A stretch of DNA of 64,000 nucleotides from Roseivirga sp. (GCA_029262895.1 JAJCYM010000099.1:1-64000), one strand, 5' to 3'; shown: positions 45,010-53,676, counted from the stretch's first letter. The notes: generated from the letters alone by a model not told the origin. Program-made: numbers and translations.

Positions 45010-47847
45010 TTATCGCTCGGGTGATGACTTGTCATTGATTAAAATAGGGTTTCCGAAGCCCAGGTCTTTCAATCTCTGCATTTGAGTTTTTGCATCGCCT
45101 ACCACCAACCAAATCATCTTGTTCGGATCAAGATACTTTCCTGCAAGGTTTTGAATTTCCTCGACTGTCATGTTCTTCACAATCTCTTCTCTGTCTTTCA
45201 CATAATCATACTTCCATCCGTAGGTGCTGATATTTCGCAGCATACTCAGTTTGGAAAAGCCCGTTTCGAAGGCCCTCGCGTTACTTTTGATTAAGAAACC
45301 TTTGGTCACATCCAAATCCTGTTCCGTATAGTCACTTCCATAATTCGCGACAATATCTTTGACCAATTGCGCTGATTCATAAGTGACATTAGACCTAACA
45401 CCGCTGGAAATGGTGAAGGATCCTGTATTCTTTGATCCTGAAAACCCGGAACCAATTCCGTAGGTATATCCTTTTCCCTCCCTCAGTTGCTGAGTAAGTT
45501 GAGAGGCGAATCCTCCACCTCCCAGAATGTAATTCATCACTGTGGCCGGGTAGTAGTCTTCATCCGTAGCCGCAAGAGCAGGATATCCAAACCTGAGGAC
45601 TGACTGGCTTGCATTTGGTACGTCATAAAAGTAGACCTGAGATTTCTGAGGAGGAGCCGGAGCCGTAACTTTAGGTATCGATACGGGTTTCGATTCCCAT
45701 TGACTATTGAGGTCGCTGAGCGAACTGATCACTTCTGACTCTGAAATGTCCCCGACAACATGCATTGTGGCTATTGAAGGAGAGAAATTGGCCTCGTAAT
45801 AATTCTTCAGATCATCCAGGGTAATTGTGTTGACCGTGGCTTCCGAGCCTAATATATTTTGGGAAAGAATGTTATCCTTTCCATAAATCAAAAGGTTGTA
45901 AGCATTGCCGGCTATAGCGTTCGGATTGGCTTCTTGTTGCCGAATACTGCTAATCACGCTTTGTTTGATCAATTGAAATTCTTTTTGATCCCATCGAGGT
46001 TCAAGAACGATTTCTTCCACTAAATCAAGTGTTTTGAGATAATTTCTGGCCAGCGTATTCCCGGAAATGGTAATGCTCTCTCTGCCCGCATTGACATTGA
46101 TAGAAGCACCTAATTGCTGGATGGCCTCTTCCAACTCCACGGGTGTTTTGTTCTTTGTGCCTTGGGTCATTAATCTACCGACAAGGTTGGCTACACCTAC
46201 TTTGTTGGGATCATCAAGCAAAAGCCCGCCTTCCAGTACAATGTTGAATTGGACCAATGGCACCTCTGAGTTTTCAATGCCATAGACCCTTAAACCATTG
46301 CTCAATTTGTCTTCCCAAACATCAGGAATGCTAACTTCAGGTGCATCACCGTATTCCGGCTCAATGGTTCTGTCAAAGGAAGATGGCGTTCTTTCGTATG
46401 AAGCCTGAATTGAGGCATCGAAGCTTTCTTCAGCACCTTGAATGATTTTTTCTTCCACCACCTCAGCGAGGGTAGAACCCTCAAGCGCTTGTTCCAATCG
46501 CCCACGAGGTACAAAACTGGTAGCGATAAAATTCTTTCCCTTGATGTATTTTTCATAGACATTCATGACATCATCCGTGGTTACGCTCAGAATGTTCTCT
46601 ACATCCTGCTGCACAAAGCCAGGGTTGTTGGCGAAAATGTTGTACTGGGCAAGCTGAAACCCTTTACCTAGAACACTACTTAGTCCATTATAAAAAGCAG
46701 TTTCCTGGCCTGCTTTTATCCGATCAAGATCTTTTTGTGGAATGCCTTCTGCTTCGAACTTAGCAAAAGCCTCATCAATTGCCGTGGCTACTTCATCAAG
46801 ATCTTTGTCTGCAAACGCCCTTACAGCAAGTTGTAGTTGCCCTGCAATTTCTGAGGTACGATTGAACATTCGGGCATTCGAGGTCAGTTGCTTGTCTTCC
46901 ACCAATACCTTGTAAAACGGAGCGTTCTTGCCCCTGGTCAAATATCCTGAAAGCACATTCAGGGCATAAGAATCCTTGTGATAAAGCTCCACCGTTGGCC
47001 AAACCATGGTGAGCTCAGGTACACGAGCAAAATTGTCTTCATGATGTAGTTTTACAATTTCAGTCACACTTCCCGGCTGTGGCGATACAGTTCCTACACT
47101 TTCTCCTCTTGGAATCTCGTCAAAGTATTTTTTGACCAGCTCCTTTGTTTTTGCAGGATCAAAATCCCCGGCTACAACCAGCGTGACATTGTTGGGCACA
47201 TACCATCTTCTGAAGAATTCCTTTACATCAGCCAAGGTTGCATTCTGAAGGTCTTCCAGAGAGCCGATTACCTGCCAATTGTAAGGATGATCCTCCGGGT
47301 ATAAATGCTTGTCAATAACATAGCTGGTATGTCCATAGGGTCTATTGTTTACGCTTTGGCGTTTCTCATTTTTAACCACCTGCTTTTCCTTGGCCAATAC
47401 CGGATCGGTGACGGTATTGATAAACCAACCTAGCTTATCTGCCTCCGCCCAGAGCATCTTCTCCAGGGCATCTTTGGGTACGGTTTGAAAGTAGTTGGTT
47501 CGGTCTCTGCTGGTGGAGCCATTGGCTCCGGACCCACCTACACGGGCACTCATTTTATCCAGACCTCCCTTGCCTAGGTTTTCGGATTCTAAGAAGAGCA
47601 AATGCTCAAAAAGGTGTGCGAAGCCCGTTCTTCCTGTTTTTTCCCTGGCAGAGCCGACATGGGCGGTTAGGGCAACCGCAACAACAGGATCAGAATGGTC
47701 GGTGTGCAAAACAACTTCTAGTCCGTTGTCTAACGTGAATTTTTCATAGTCTACTTTAAGGTTAACTGCCTGTTCCTGTGAACTTGAGCATGCAGAAATT
47801 AAAAAGACGATTGCGCTGACGGATAATACCTTGAGTGAAGCTTTCAT
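45010..47847 (-). CDS. Lipoprotein M16-family zinc metallopeptidase (two-repeat)
   Basis: 945 residues with lipobox ISAC (about 17-20). The N-terminal M16 half holds the inverted zinc motif HLFEH at about 78-82 and downstream Glu-rich KQVVKNEKRQ; the C-terminal half (from about 500) is the non-catalytic M16 fold with the R/Y region LRFGYPALAATDED and GGGGFASQLTQQLREGKGYTYG. This is the pitrilysin/zinc-protease architecture in one chain, where the two halves close on a peptide. It should degrade peptides in the periplasm. A promoter candidate lies upstream at 47869-47899. Confidence 0.92.
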   Translation of the reverse strand: MKASLKVLSVSAIVFLISACSSSQEQAVNLKVDYEKFTLDNGLEVVLHTDHSDPVVAVALTAHVGSAREKTGRTGFAHLFEHLLFLESENLGKGGLDKMSARVGGSGANGSTSRDRTNYFQTVPKDALEKMLWAEADKLGWFINTVTDPVLAKEKQVVKNEKRQSVNNRPYGHTSYVIDKHLYPEDHPYNWQVIGSLEDLQNATLADVKEFFRRWYVPNNVTLVVAGDFDPAKTKELVKKYFDEIPRGESVGTVSPQPGSVTEIVKLHHEDNFARVPELTMVWPTVELYHKDSYALNVLSGYLTRGKNAPFYKVLVEDKQLTSNARMFNRTSEIAGQLQLAVRAFADKDLDEVATAIDEAFAKFEAEGIPQKDLDRIKAGQETAFYNGLSSVLGKGFQLAQYNIFANNPGFVQQDVENILSVTTDDVMNVYEKYIKGKNFIATSFVPRGRLEQALEGSTLAEVVEEKIIQGAEESFDASIQASYERTPSSFDRTIEPEYGDAPEVSIPDVWEDKLSNGLRVYGIENSEVPLVQFNIVLEGGLLLDDPNKVGVANLVGRLMTQGTKNKTPVELEEAIQQLGASINVNAGRESITISGNTLARNYLKTLDLVEEIVLEPRWDQKEFQLIKQSVISSIRQQEANPNAIAGNAYNLLIYGKDNILSQNILGSEATVNTITLDDLKNYYEANFSPSIATMHVVGDISESEVISSLSDLNSQWESKPVSIPKVTAPAPPQKSQVYFYDVPNASQSVLRFGYPALAATDEDYYPATVMNYILGGGGFASQLTQQLREGKGYTYGIGSGFSGSKNTGSFTISSGVRSNVTYESAQLVKDIVANYGSDYTEQDLDVTKGFLIKSNARAFETGFSKLSMLRNISTYGWKYDYVKDREEIVKNMTVEEIQNLAGKYLDPNKMIWLVVGDAKTQMQRLKDLGFGNPILINDKSSPER

Positions 47848-47868
47848 AATAGGTTTTCAATGAGAGCC

Positions 47869-47899
47869 CGAGTTTAGGGATTTATTGACTGCCTTGCAA
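47869..47899 (-). promoter_or_regulatory. Candidate promoter of the M16 peptidase gene
   Basis: On the minus strand TTG (47897-47899), 20 bases, then TAAACTCG (47869-47876), six of eight matches to TAnnTTTG. It ends 22 bases before the start codon. Confidence 0.35.
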
Positions 47900-47939
47900 C
47901 GGATTTGTTACCTAGAGGGGCAATTATTGGTTGAATAAG

Positions 47940-48845
47940 CTATCTGTCAGTCAGCTTCCCGAATGCAAGCTCTTTTGGGTAAATCAGATAGGCCAGATCA
48001 ACTTGCCATATTTGTTGGTCTATTTCGTAGAAGAAATACTTGCCATCGGGAGAAATGGTAGGGGTTAGCTCCCAAACATCTGCTTGGTTAATGGTGTCAA
48101 GTCTTCTTGGAACAGTCCAATCTCCTTCTTGATTGAAACTGATCCAAAGGTCGAGCGATTGATCCGAATGAATGTAGCGATTGAGTATGATAAATCGTTC
48201 CTGTGGGTCTATGGTCACATCGTTTTCTTCATGTTCTGAGCTAAGATTAGCAAGCCAAATAGGAGGAGAGTACTTACCGTTTTTATATGCTGACATATAG
48301 AGATCCATTCCACCCTTGCCTCCCGGGCGATTTGAATTGAAGTATAGGTTACCGTTTGCAGCTACGGAAGGGTAGGATTCATAGTACTCCGTGTTAATGG
48401 TTGAGACGTTGGTTGGCGATGACCATTGATCATTTGACCTTTCTACATACCAAATATCATGTAACAGATAGGCACCTGCTGAATCAGGGTGTGAACGCGA
48501 GTTGAAAAAGAGTCTCTTATCATCAGCGCTGATTACCGGATGATAGGCGTCAAGAAGCCCTACCACTTCAATCGGCTTGGGACTTGACCAACTTCCATTG
48601 TCAAAAGAATACTCGAAAATGCCGGCTGCCCTTCGCCCGTTGTCGAAGGTGTCGGCTTTTTGAAGTGAAGCGAAAAGAGATGTGCCATCCCCCGAGAATG
48701 CAATGCCATTACGTACTTGAATTTCGTTTGAGAAAAGGGTGGGAGATTCAAGCGGGATATCTGAATGATAAACCGGTGGTTCTTGTTTTATCTTGCATGC
48801 ACAGGCTGCTAAGAGGATTAGAATGATTTGCCAGTTTCTGATCAA
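47940..48845 (-). CDS. TolB/PD40-like beta-propeller lipoprotein
   Basis: 301 residues; the signal region ILLAACACKIKQ contains a lipobox. Repeated PD40/WD40-like blades follow: AFSGDGTSLFASLQ, ISADDKRLFFNSRSHPDS, VAANGNLYFNSNRPGGKGGM, IDPQERFIILNRY and ISPDGKYFFYE. FNSNRPGGKGGMDLY is typical of Bacteroidota PD40 proteins linked to OmpA or surface assemblies. Ligand unknown. It ends 92 bases upstream of the M16 gene start, in the same direction. Confidence 0.85.
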   Translation of the reverse strand: MIRNWQIILILLAACACKIKQEPPVYHSDIPLESPTLFSNEIQVRNGIAFSGDGTSLFASLQKADTFDNGRRAAGIFEYSFDNGSWSSPKPIEVVGLLDAYHPVISADDKRLFFNSRSHPDSAGAYLLHDIWYVERSNDQWSSPTNVSTINTEYYESYPSVAANGNLYFNSNRPGGKGGMDLYMSAYKNGKYSPPIWLANLSSEHEENDVTIDPQERFIILNRYIHSDQSLDLWISFNQEGDWTVPRRLDTINQADVWELTPTISPDGKYFFYEIDQQIWQVDLAYLIYPKELAFGKLTDR

Positions 48846-48877
48846 AATCAGGTTGATTTTAAGCTAAAGTAAGTTGA

Positions 48878-49483
48878 TTATCTATAATTCGGGATGTTTT
48901 TACCAAGAACAATATCTCTTTCACATAGTAGAAAACCACCTTTTTTCTTTAGAGATACTACTCCCGCCCCGCCTCGTTGATCATTGCGTCTGCGTTTCTC
49001 TTTGGTCAAAAAAGGATCATTTTCAAATTCATAGGCATCAAGCCAATATTCATTTTTATCAGGTTCTTTAACCGTGATATGGACGTGTGCCGGTTCGGGA
49101 CGGTTTGGATAGGAGGCTGGCTTGAAAGTATGAAAAGTGTATTGGCCAGTTTGGTCGGTCTTAATCCAGCCCCTCAAGTAGCCATGCCTTCGTGCCCATC
49201 CTTTTTCATTCCCTTTAGTAGGATAAACACCCCCCGTGTCAGTGTGGTAAACATAAAGAATTACATTCTTAGCCGGAGTCTTGCCATCAATCTGATAAAC
49301 TGTTCCGGTGATTATCATTTTATTTTGCGAATCAGCGAAATCGGGTAATGTGTCTATTGGAGAAAGCACCTTGTCACCGTATTCATAGATGGCTTCGCAC
49401 CCTTCACAGGCTCCTCCAACTTTCTGGCCTAAACTCTGAAAAGTAATTGAGAAAAAAACCAGGTAGATCAGTAAACGACTCAT
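48878..49483 (-). CDS. Exported intradiol ring-cleavage dioxygenase-like protein
   Basis: 201 residues with a signal peptide (MSRLLIYLVFFSITFQSLGQ). The C-terminal 140 residues match the intradiol dioxygenase fold: ITGTVYQIDGKTPAKNVILY, GVYPTKG, RGWIKTDQTGQYTFHTFKPA and PNRPEPAHVHITV. The four non-haem Fe(III) ligands can be placed at Tyr87, Tyr125, His133 and His135. Cytoplasmic catechol dioxygenases are larger and sit in aromatic-degradation operons; this one is small, secreted and alone, so its substrate is unknown. Confidence is high for the fold and moderate for activity. Confidence 0.85.
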   Translation of the reverse strand: MSRLLIYLVFFSITFQSLGQKVGGACEGCEAIYEYGDKVLSPIDTLPDFADSQNKMIITGTVYQIDGKTPAKNVILYVYHTDTGGVYPTKGNEKGWARRHGYLRGWIKTDQTGQYTFHTFKPASYPNRPEPAHVHITVKEPDKNEYWLDAYEFENDPFLTKEKRRRNDQRGGAGVVSLKKKGGFLLCERDIVLGKNIPNYR

Positions 49484-49576
49484 AGTTTGGTTCTTACGCG
49501 GTCATCAAGGTCTGGTTAGGCTAGATCGACAGACGACCGACTAGTAGCGATGTACGATGCTAAACTAGGCTAAAGA

Positions 49577-50206
49577 CTATTTTGGAAAGCTCTCGTTAGC
49601 AAGAACGCTTTCAATCTGGCTGGTATGTCTTTTCACATGCGCAATAGTGGTTAACAGAATCTGATGTAGATTTCGGACGGACCTAAAGTCTGTTTCATCA
49701 GGGATATTTCTAAAAGTGACCTGTTGTCTTAAGTCGGCTTTCATATTGCGGATCAACTCAATCATTTTGTCCCGGCTCCTGTCAAATGCCATAAGAGAAA
49801 GCTTCTTTGTAGGCCATCTGCCCAACGGAGTTACATTCCAGTCGGCCATACCCTTTTGCGGATTGGTGGCATATTCATTTACCTTTTCGTCATTTCCCAA
49901 GGTCTTTAGTGAATACTCTGGTCTCGGGGGCTGCATGGAAACAATCCGAACTTCCCGGTAATGCATATCCTCCTGTAATTGTAAATGTTCTATGATATAA
50001 CCGATGGACCAGCTGTCTTCATCAGGCTTAAAATTCCATTGTTCAAAACTCAGCCTATCCACCAGATCATGAATGACTTTTTTGGTCGACTCAAATTCAC
50101 TTATCAAATGAGCACGATCTTCTTCCGACCAAACCGGAAAGGCTTTATCATCCTGAGGGGTACAGGCCACAGCCAGCACAGTGAATAAGAGTAGCGCCTT
50201 TTTCAT
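49577..50206 (-). CDS. DinB-like lipoprotein
   Basis: 209 residues; the signal peptide ends in LAVAC (lipobox). The remainder resembles the DinB/YfiT four-helix bundle: WNFKPDEDSWSIGYIIEHL carries the first metal-binding His, HYREVR follows, and LLTTIAHVKRHTSQIESVL the last His pair. Members act as metal-dependent transferases or are uncharacterised. One base separates its 5' end from the upstream PPOX-fold gene, so the two form an operon. Confidence 0.82.
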   Translation of the reverse strand: MKKALLLFTVLAVACTPQDDKAFPVWSEEDRAHLISEFESTKKVIHDLVDRLSFEQWNFKPDEDSWSIGYIIEHLQLQEDMHYREVRIVSMQPPRPEYSLKTLGNDEKVNEYATNPQKGMADWNVTPLGRWPTKKLSLMAFDRSRDKMIELIRNMKADLRQQVTFRNIPDETDFRSVRNLHQILLTTIAHVKRHTSQIESVLANESFPK

Positions 50207-50207
50207 A

Positions 50208-50762
50208 TTATAAAGATAAGCCTTCTAGGATACCTGTGGGTTTTCCATCAATACTCTTTTCATTCTTATCTTTCCAATATTCCAATAGCTCAGCTTCGCT
50301 TTTCTTTTCGGTCCAATCTATCAGAATCTGGCGGTCTTTCTTATAGTCCATCAAGGGGACAGCAAATCCACATGAAGTCTGTGCCGAATCAAGTTTCATA
50401 TCAAAAATTTGACGTGCTCCAATTGTCGGAGTAAAATTGGCGTAAAGCTCTGACCACTCCTCGTCTTGCGAATGTATGGTTCTGGCCGTTCCATAAAGCC
50501 TTAAAATCAGGGGTTTGCCATCAAAGGCGCAGAACATGATGGTCATTCTATTCACTGCTTTGATATGGGCAGCTGTTTCATTACCACTTCCTGTGAGGTT
50601 GAGCCAAAGTATTCTGTTTCCGTTTAAAACTCGCAATGAATCCATTCCCTTTGGCGAGAGGTTGATACGACCATCCACATCTGCCGTGGCAACGAAAAAT
50701 ATTTTTTGCTCTTTAATAAAGGCTTGAAGATTGTCTGGAAGGGAAGCGTAAAATTTTGCCAT
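50208..50762 (-). CDS. Pyridoxamine 5'-phosphate oxidase-fold protein
   Basis: 184 residues, cytosolic. The N-terminal FFVATADVDGRINLSPKGM is typical of flavin- or F420-type split-barrel proteins; MTIMFCAFDGKPLILRLYGT continues the barrel, and the C-terminal part SCGFAVPLMDYKKDRQIL matches the PPOX-like family often annotated as pyridoxamine 5'-phosphate oxidase family protein. It is probably not the biosynthetic PdxH. Start of a two-gene operon with the DinB-like lipoprotein. Confidence 0.85.
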   Translation of the reverse strand: MAKFYASLPDNLQAFIKEQKIFFVATADVDGRINLSPKGMDSLRVLNGNRILWLNLTGSGNETAAHIKAVNRMTIMFCAFDGKPLILRLYGTARTIHSQDEEWSELYANFTPTIGARQIFDMKLDSAQTSCGFAVPLMDYKKDRQILIDWTEKKSEAELLEYWKDKNEKSIDGKPTGILEGLSL

Positions 50763-51068
50763 GAATAAGTATTTAGGAAGGAAGATAATAAAAGTCCTTT
50801 CTCAAAAATTGTCCGGCCTAGCGTAAAAAATCTTTGCGGACCCTATTCTTTTTCGAATGATTCCACTTCCTTCAAAGTTCATTTCTTTCAAGAGTCTTTG
50901 ATTGAGTCTGATACTAGCGTCAAGTTTTGAATTTTGTGCAGAACAGCACCGATAATTGTTATTTAAACCAAGTATTCTGTAGTCTACACTTTGTCCAGGT
51001 AAAAATTGTGTTTTATTGCCTGATTTTGAGAACTTTATCTCAGTAATACCTCAACTAAATATAGTCGT
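50763..51068. other. Intergenic region without a gene
   Basis: 306 bases between divergent genes. It contains the bactofilin promoter candidate at 50898-50929. No open frame of useful size, RNA gene or hairpin with a T run was seen. Confidence 0.6.
50898..50929 (+). promoter_or_regulatory. Candidate promoter of the bactofilin gene
   Basis: TTG (50898-50900), 21 bases, then AAGTTTTG (50922-50929), seven of eight matches to TAnnTTTG. It implies a leader of about 130 bases before the ATG at 51069. Confidence 0.3.
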
Positions 51069-51467
51069 ATGATGAGCCAGAGAAAACCGGATCAGGAGTC
51101 AAAATTGATCACATTGATTTCAAAAGAGACCAGACTCAAAGGAAAACTCAAAACCTCAGACGATGTGAGAATTGATGGACACTTTATAGGAGATATTGAA
51201 GTCACCGGTAAATTGGTCACCGGACCGGAGTCGTATATCAAAGGAACTGTCTCAGCTATTGATATTGTATTGGGAGGGGAATTAAAAGGAAATGCAAAAG
51301 GAGTTTGGTCCATTACCCTGCAACCGACAGCCAGTGTTAAGGGGGATCTCTCGACAGAAGAGCTTACTATTGAGCAAGGCGCTTTCTTTGATGGTAAGTC
51401 AAACATGACTCAGAAAGGGAAAGGTGTGATTGCCCCAGAAGAGACGCTGCACCTTCAGGAAGCTTAA
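51069..51467 (+). CDS. Bactofilin (polymer-forming cytoskeletal protein)
   Basis: 132 residues. The core, about 18-115, is the right-handed beta-helix of bactofilins: TRLKGKLKTSDDVRIDGHF, GDIEVTGKLVTGPESYIKG, DIVLGGELKGNAKG and SVKGDLSTEELTIEQGAFFD. Short polar tails flank the core, as expected. Bactofilins polymerise without nucleotide and position cell-wall or envelope factors. No M23 peptidase partner is adjacent. The ATG is followed by a second Met, and either could start. Confidence 0.93.
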   Translation: MMSQRKPDQESKLITLISKETRLKGKLKTSDDVRIDGHFIGDIEVTGKLVTGPESYIKGTVSAIDIVLGGELKGNAKGVWSITLQPTASVKGDLSTEELTIEQGAFFDGKSNMTQKGKGVIAPEETLHLQEA

Positions 51468-51486
51468 GGAACTTAAAAGATAAATT

Positions 51487-51520
51487 CCAAGCACCAAGCA
51501 CCAAGCACCAAGCACCAAAG
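51487..51520. repeat. Heptamer tandem repeat
   Basis: Four perfect copies of CCAAGCA (51487-51514) and a partial fifth. Degenerate AATTCCAAA-like words continue near 51581-51617. The block lies in the convergent gap between bactofilin and cytosine deaminase. Confidence 0.75.
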
Positions 51521-51651
51521 AACAAAACCGAATCTCTACGCTTATCTTTCTTTCGCTGAGGTACGAAGCGTCTCAAAAGGCAAATTTCAAAAAAAAGAAA
51601 ATTCCAAATCTCAAAACCACAGCTTGCGTTCTCAGTCTATGGTCTAATACT

Positions 51652-52098
51652 TCAAACCCCAATATCCTCATTCCATAGGTTAGGTTTTTCATCAATGAAT
51701 TTCTGCATTAATTGAAAGCTGGGTTCGTCATCCAGGATGGCTACTTCAACGCCTTTAGACTTTAACAATTCTTCTTCCCCCATAAAACTTCGATTTTCCC
51801 CAATAATCACACGAGGAATCCCGAATAAGAGGATTGTGCCAGAACACATGGGGCAGGGAGAGAGGGTAGTATAGAGAGTGCATTGGCTATAGACAGAAGC
51901 GGGCAGTCTTCCTGCATTTTCAAGGGCGTCCATTTCTCCGTGAAGAATGGCACTTCCGTTTTGTACACGCCTGTTGTGACCTCTCCCGATAATCTCCTCT
52001 CCGTGAACCAAGACCGAGCCGATAGGGATTCCACCTTCTTCATAGCCTTTTGCTGCTTCGTCATAAGCAGCTTGGTAAAACTCTTTTACTGTACCCAT
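51652..52098 (-). CDS. Cytosine deaminase, fungal (FCY1-like) zinc type
   Basis: 148 residues from ATG 52098 (MGTVKEFYQAAYDEAAKGY). Upstream in-frame codons reach into the terminator and lack similarity. CDA-fold zinc motif: His53-Glu55 in SAILHGEMDALENAGRL, and Cys82-Cys85 in TTLSPCPMCSGTI. GIPRVIIGEN and the closing KFIDEKPNLWNEDIG agree closely with the yeast cytosine deaminase as I recall it, more than with tRNA or guanine deaminases. It would convert cytosine to uracil (pyrimidine salvage). Typical bacterial CodA is an unrelated amidohydrolase. Confidence 0.85.
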   Translation of the reverse strand: MGTVKEFYQAAYDEAAKGYEEGGIPIGSVLVHGEEIIGRGHNRRVQNGSAILHGEMDALENAGRLPASVYSQCTLYTTLSPCPMCSGTILLFGIPRVIIGENRSFMGEEELLKSKGVEVAILDDEPSFQLMQKFIDEKPNLWNEDIGV

Positions 52099-52155
52099 TG
52101 ACTCAATATACAGTCTTGATAGGTAACAAGGAAAAAATCTTACTTGAGCGGATAT

Positions 52156-52183
52156 AAAAAGAGCCGACCTCGAAGAGGTCGGC
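52156..52183 (-). terminator. Intrinsic terminator (minus strand)
   Basis: A perfect 9-bp GC-rich stem (52163-52171 with 52175-52183) and a three-base loop; on the minus strand it is followed by a T run. It would end transcription from the 53087-52371 gene and lies just before the deaminase start. Confidence 0.8.
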
Positions 52184-52202
52184 CCTATAGGTAGTATAAA
52201 TG

Positions 52203-52361
52203 ATACCAATTCAATTATGAAATGGCGCGAATAGAAATTAGATTATTAGCGTTTGATTAAGGCGGAAAATGAGGGCATAGCATCGCTATGGCTGATTTTT
52301 TCAACGAAAAGCAAGCGATAAGAAATGATTTATATCCGTCAAGTTATACTTGATTTGGTAT
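52203..52361. mobile_element. 159-bp imperfect palindrome, MITE-like
   Basis: Terminal inverted repeats of 12 bases match at 11 (ATACCAATTCAA against TTGATTTGGTAT). Both arms remain loosely complementary further in, and an exact 6-bp hairpin (52276-52290, CATAGC/GCTATG) sits at the centre. It carries no gene. It separates the stop codon at 52371 from its terminator at 52156-52183, as expected for an insertion. Confidence 0.5.
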
Positions 52362-52370
52362 GAAAGGCCT

Positions 52371-53087
52371 TTAGTTCAAATTTTCAGGAGACAGACTATT
52401 GTATTCTTCAACATGGCTTGCAAAATTCTTGAATTTGGGGCGCCTGGTGGATTTTTTGATAAAGTCGGGACTGTCTCCAAACAATTGGCCAAAGTCTTTG
52501 ACGAATCCAGCTTTGCGTACAAAAATAGCTTGCTGATTGTCCTTGACCACGATATAGGAGCGATCCTCGCCACCCACTACTCTAATACCACCCAAACGGA
52601 TAGGCATGGTTTCATCGGCATTGGCATTATGGAATACTTTTATTCTTCCGCTAAAGCCTGGATTCAGTAGTTGCATCAAGGCATATTTCTCTTTCTTTCT
52701 TCTGGGTAAAAGTACCTGCTCATAGATTAACCATTCCCGGTTCACCAATTCGTTAAAGTTCACCTTGGAAAGCTCCTTGAGGCTCGAAGAATTTTCGGCA
52801 ACGGCTTCGACCTTACCAAAAAAGGAGGGTTGTATAGCGAACCTTTGGATTTTGGAAGCCTTGAATTTGTGCTTTTTCCCATAGCCATCAACCATGGATA
52901 GCTTTTTGATTCGATCAGGGCCTGTTACGGCTGACCTCAACTCCCCATAAATTACTTCATCTTCTGTGGTGACCACATAGGCGAGTTGACCGGAGAAAAA
53001 TGTTTCATAGGGAGCAAGGAACTCCTGCGCTCGACTTTCTATGACGAAGAAAGCCAGTAGCGAAAAAATTGTTATTAGTCTTTTCAT
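52371..53087 (-). CDS. Exported protein of unknown function
   Basis: 238 residues with a clear signal peptide (MKRLITIFSLLAFFVIESRA, Gln after the cleavage site). The mature part is basic and probably beta-rich (YVVTTEDEVIYGELRSAVTG, FHNANADETMPIRLGGIRVV). No cysteine-based motif, helix or known domain. Possibly a periplasmic or outer-membrane-associated protein. It is last in the minus-strand group that starts with the sigma factor, after a gap of 84 bases. Confidence 0.72.
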   Translation of the reverse strand: MKRLITIFSLLAFFVIESRAQEFLAPYETFFSGQLAYVVTTEDEVIYGELRSAVTGPDRIKKLSMVDGYGKKHKFKASKIQRFAIQPSFFGKVEAVAENSSSLKELSKVNFNELVNREWLIYEQVLLPRRKKEKYALMQLLNPGFSGRIKVFHNANADETMPIRLGGIRVVGGEDRSYIVVKDNQQAIFVRKAGFVKDFGQLFGDSPDFIKKSTRRPKFKNFASHVEEYNSLSPENLN

Positions 53088-53171
53088 TGTTGTGTTGTTT
53101 CCGCCTCACGTTCCAAGTATTATGCCAATTTTTTAAAGGAAGTATAGCGGATTCACACAACAATCTGATAA

Positions 53172-53666
53172 TCAAAGACCAAAAAAGAGTAGAGGGAATG
53201 AAATGGCCACTATAACTCCAACCATTCGCCAGTAGTAGTTGCTGATATGGAGTCCCGCCAGTACCAGTGCTTCATCTAGGGTGTGTATTTTGATACTTCC
53301 TTTTTTCTCCCATCCGGCAAATTGCATGGTGGTTCCGGACTGATCAAAGATTCGCCATCGTGTTTCCCATAGGTTGCTGAATTTCCATTGAGAAACCTTG
53401 CCTCTATATTCGATCCTAGCCTTTGGATACCAACAATAATACCTGATCTGCCCAACCGTTTGTTTCTCCTGAAGGTCAAAGATTTCTGTCTTAGGATTGA
53501 GATGACCATGGGTCGTAAAGCGGTATTTTTTGTTGTTAAGCTCGCCTATTGCTGATCGTGAGAATTCGCTGTCTTTCAAGTGTCCGATATGGTCGGTACC
53601 TGAGAAAAGCTGAAAGGTGCATTTGAAAATCCCTTTCTTCCATGTGATTTTGCTGTTCCTTTTCAT
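53172..53666 (-). CDS. Protein of unknown function with C-terminal membrane segment
   Basis: 164 residues from ATG 53666 (MKRNSKITWKKGIFKC); an upstream extension would overlap the previous gene. It is rich in aromatic and basic residues with alternating strand-like pattern (KKYRFTTHGHL, IRYYCWYPKARIEYRGK, WRIFDQSGTTMQFAGWEKKG), loosely recalling tubby/LURP-like beta barrels. A hydrophobic segment (VGVIVAISFPLLFFGL) ends the protein. It starts 11 bases after the stop of the four-helix protein, in the ECF operon. Confidence 0.72.
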   Translation of the reverse strand: MKRNSKITWKKGIFKCTFQLFSGTDHIGHLKDSEFSRSAIGELNNKKYRFTTHGHLNPKTEIFDLQEKQTVGQIRYYCWYPKARIEYRGKVSQWKFSNLWETRWRIFDQSGTTMQFAGWEKKGSIKIHTLDEALVLAGLHISNYYWRMVGVIVAISFPLLFFGL

Positions 53667-53676
53667 GTCGTATAGT

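Noticed and set aside
50208-50762. pdxH (biosynthetic pyridoxamine phosphate oxidase)
   Set aside because: Too short and lacking the PdxH C-terminal signature; only the fold is shared.
51487-51520. CRISPR array
   Set aside because: Units are only seven bases with no spacers, and no cas gene is in the window.
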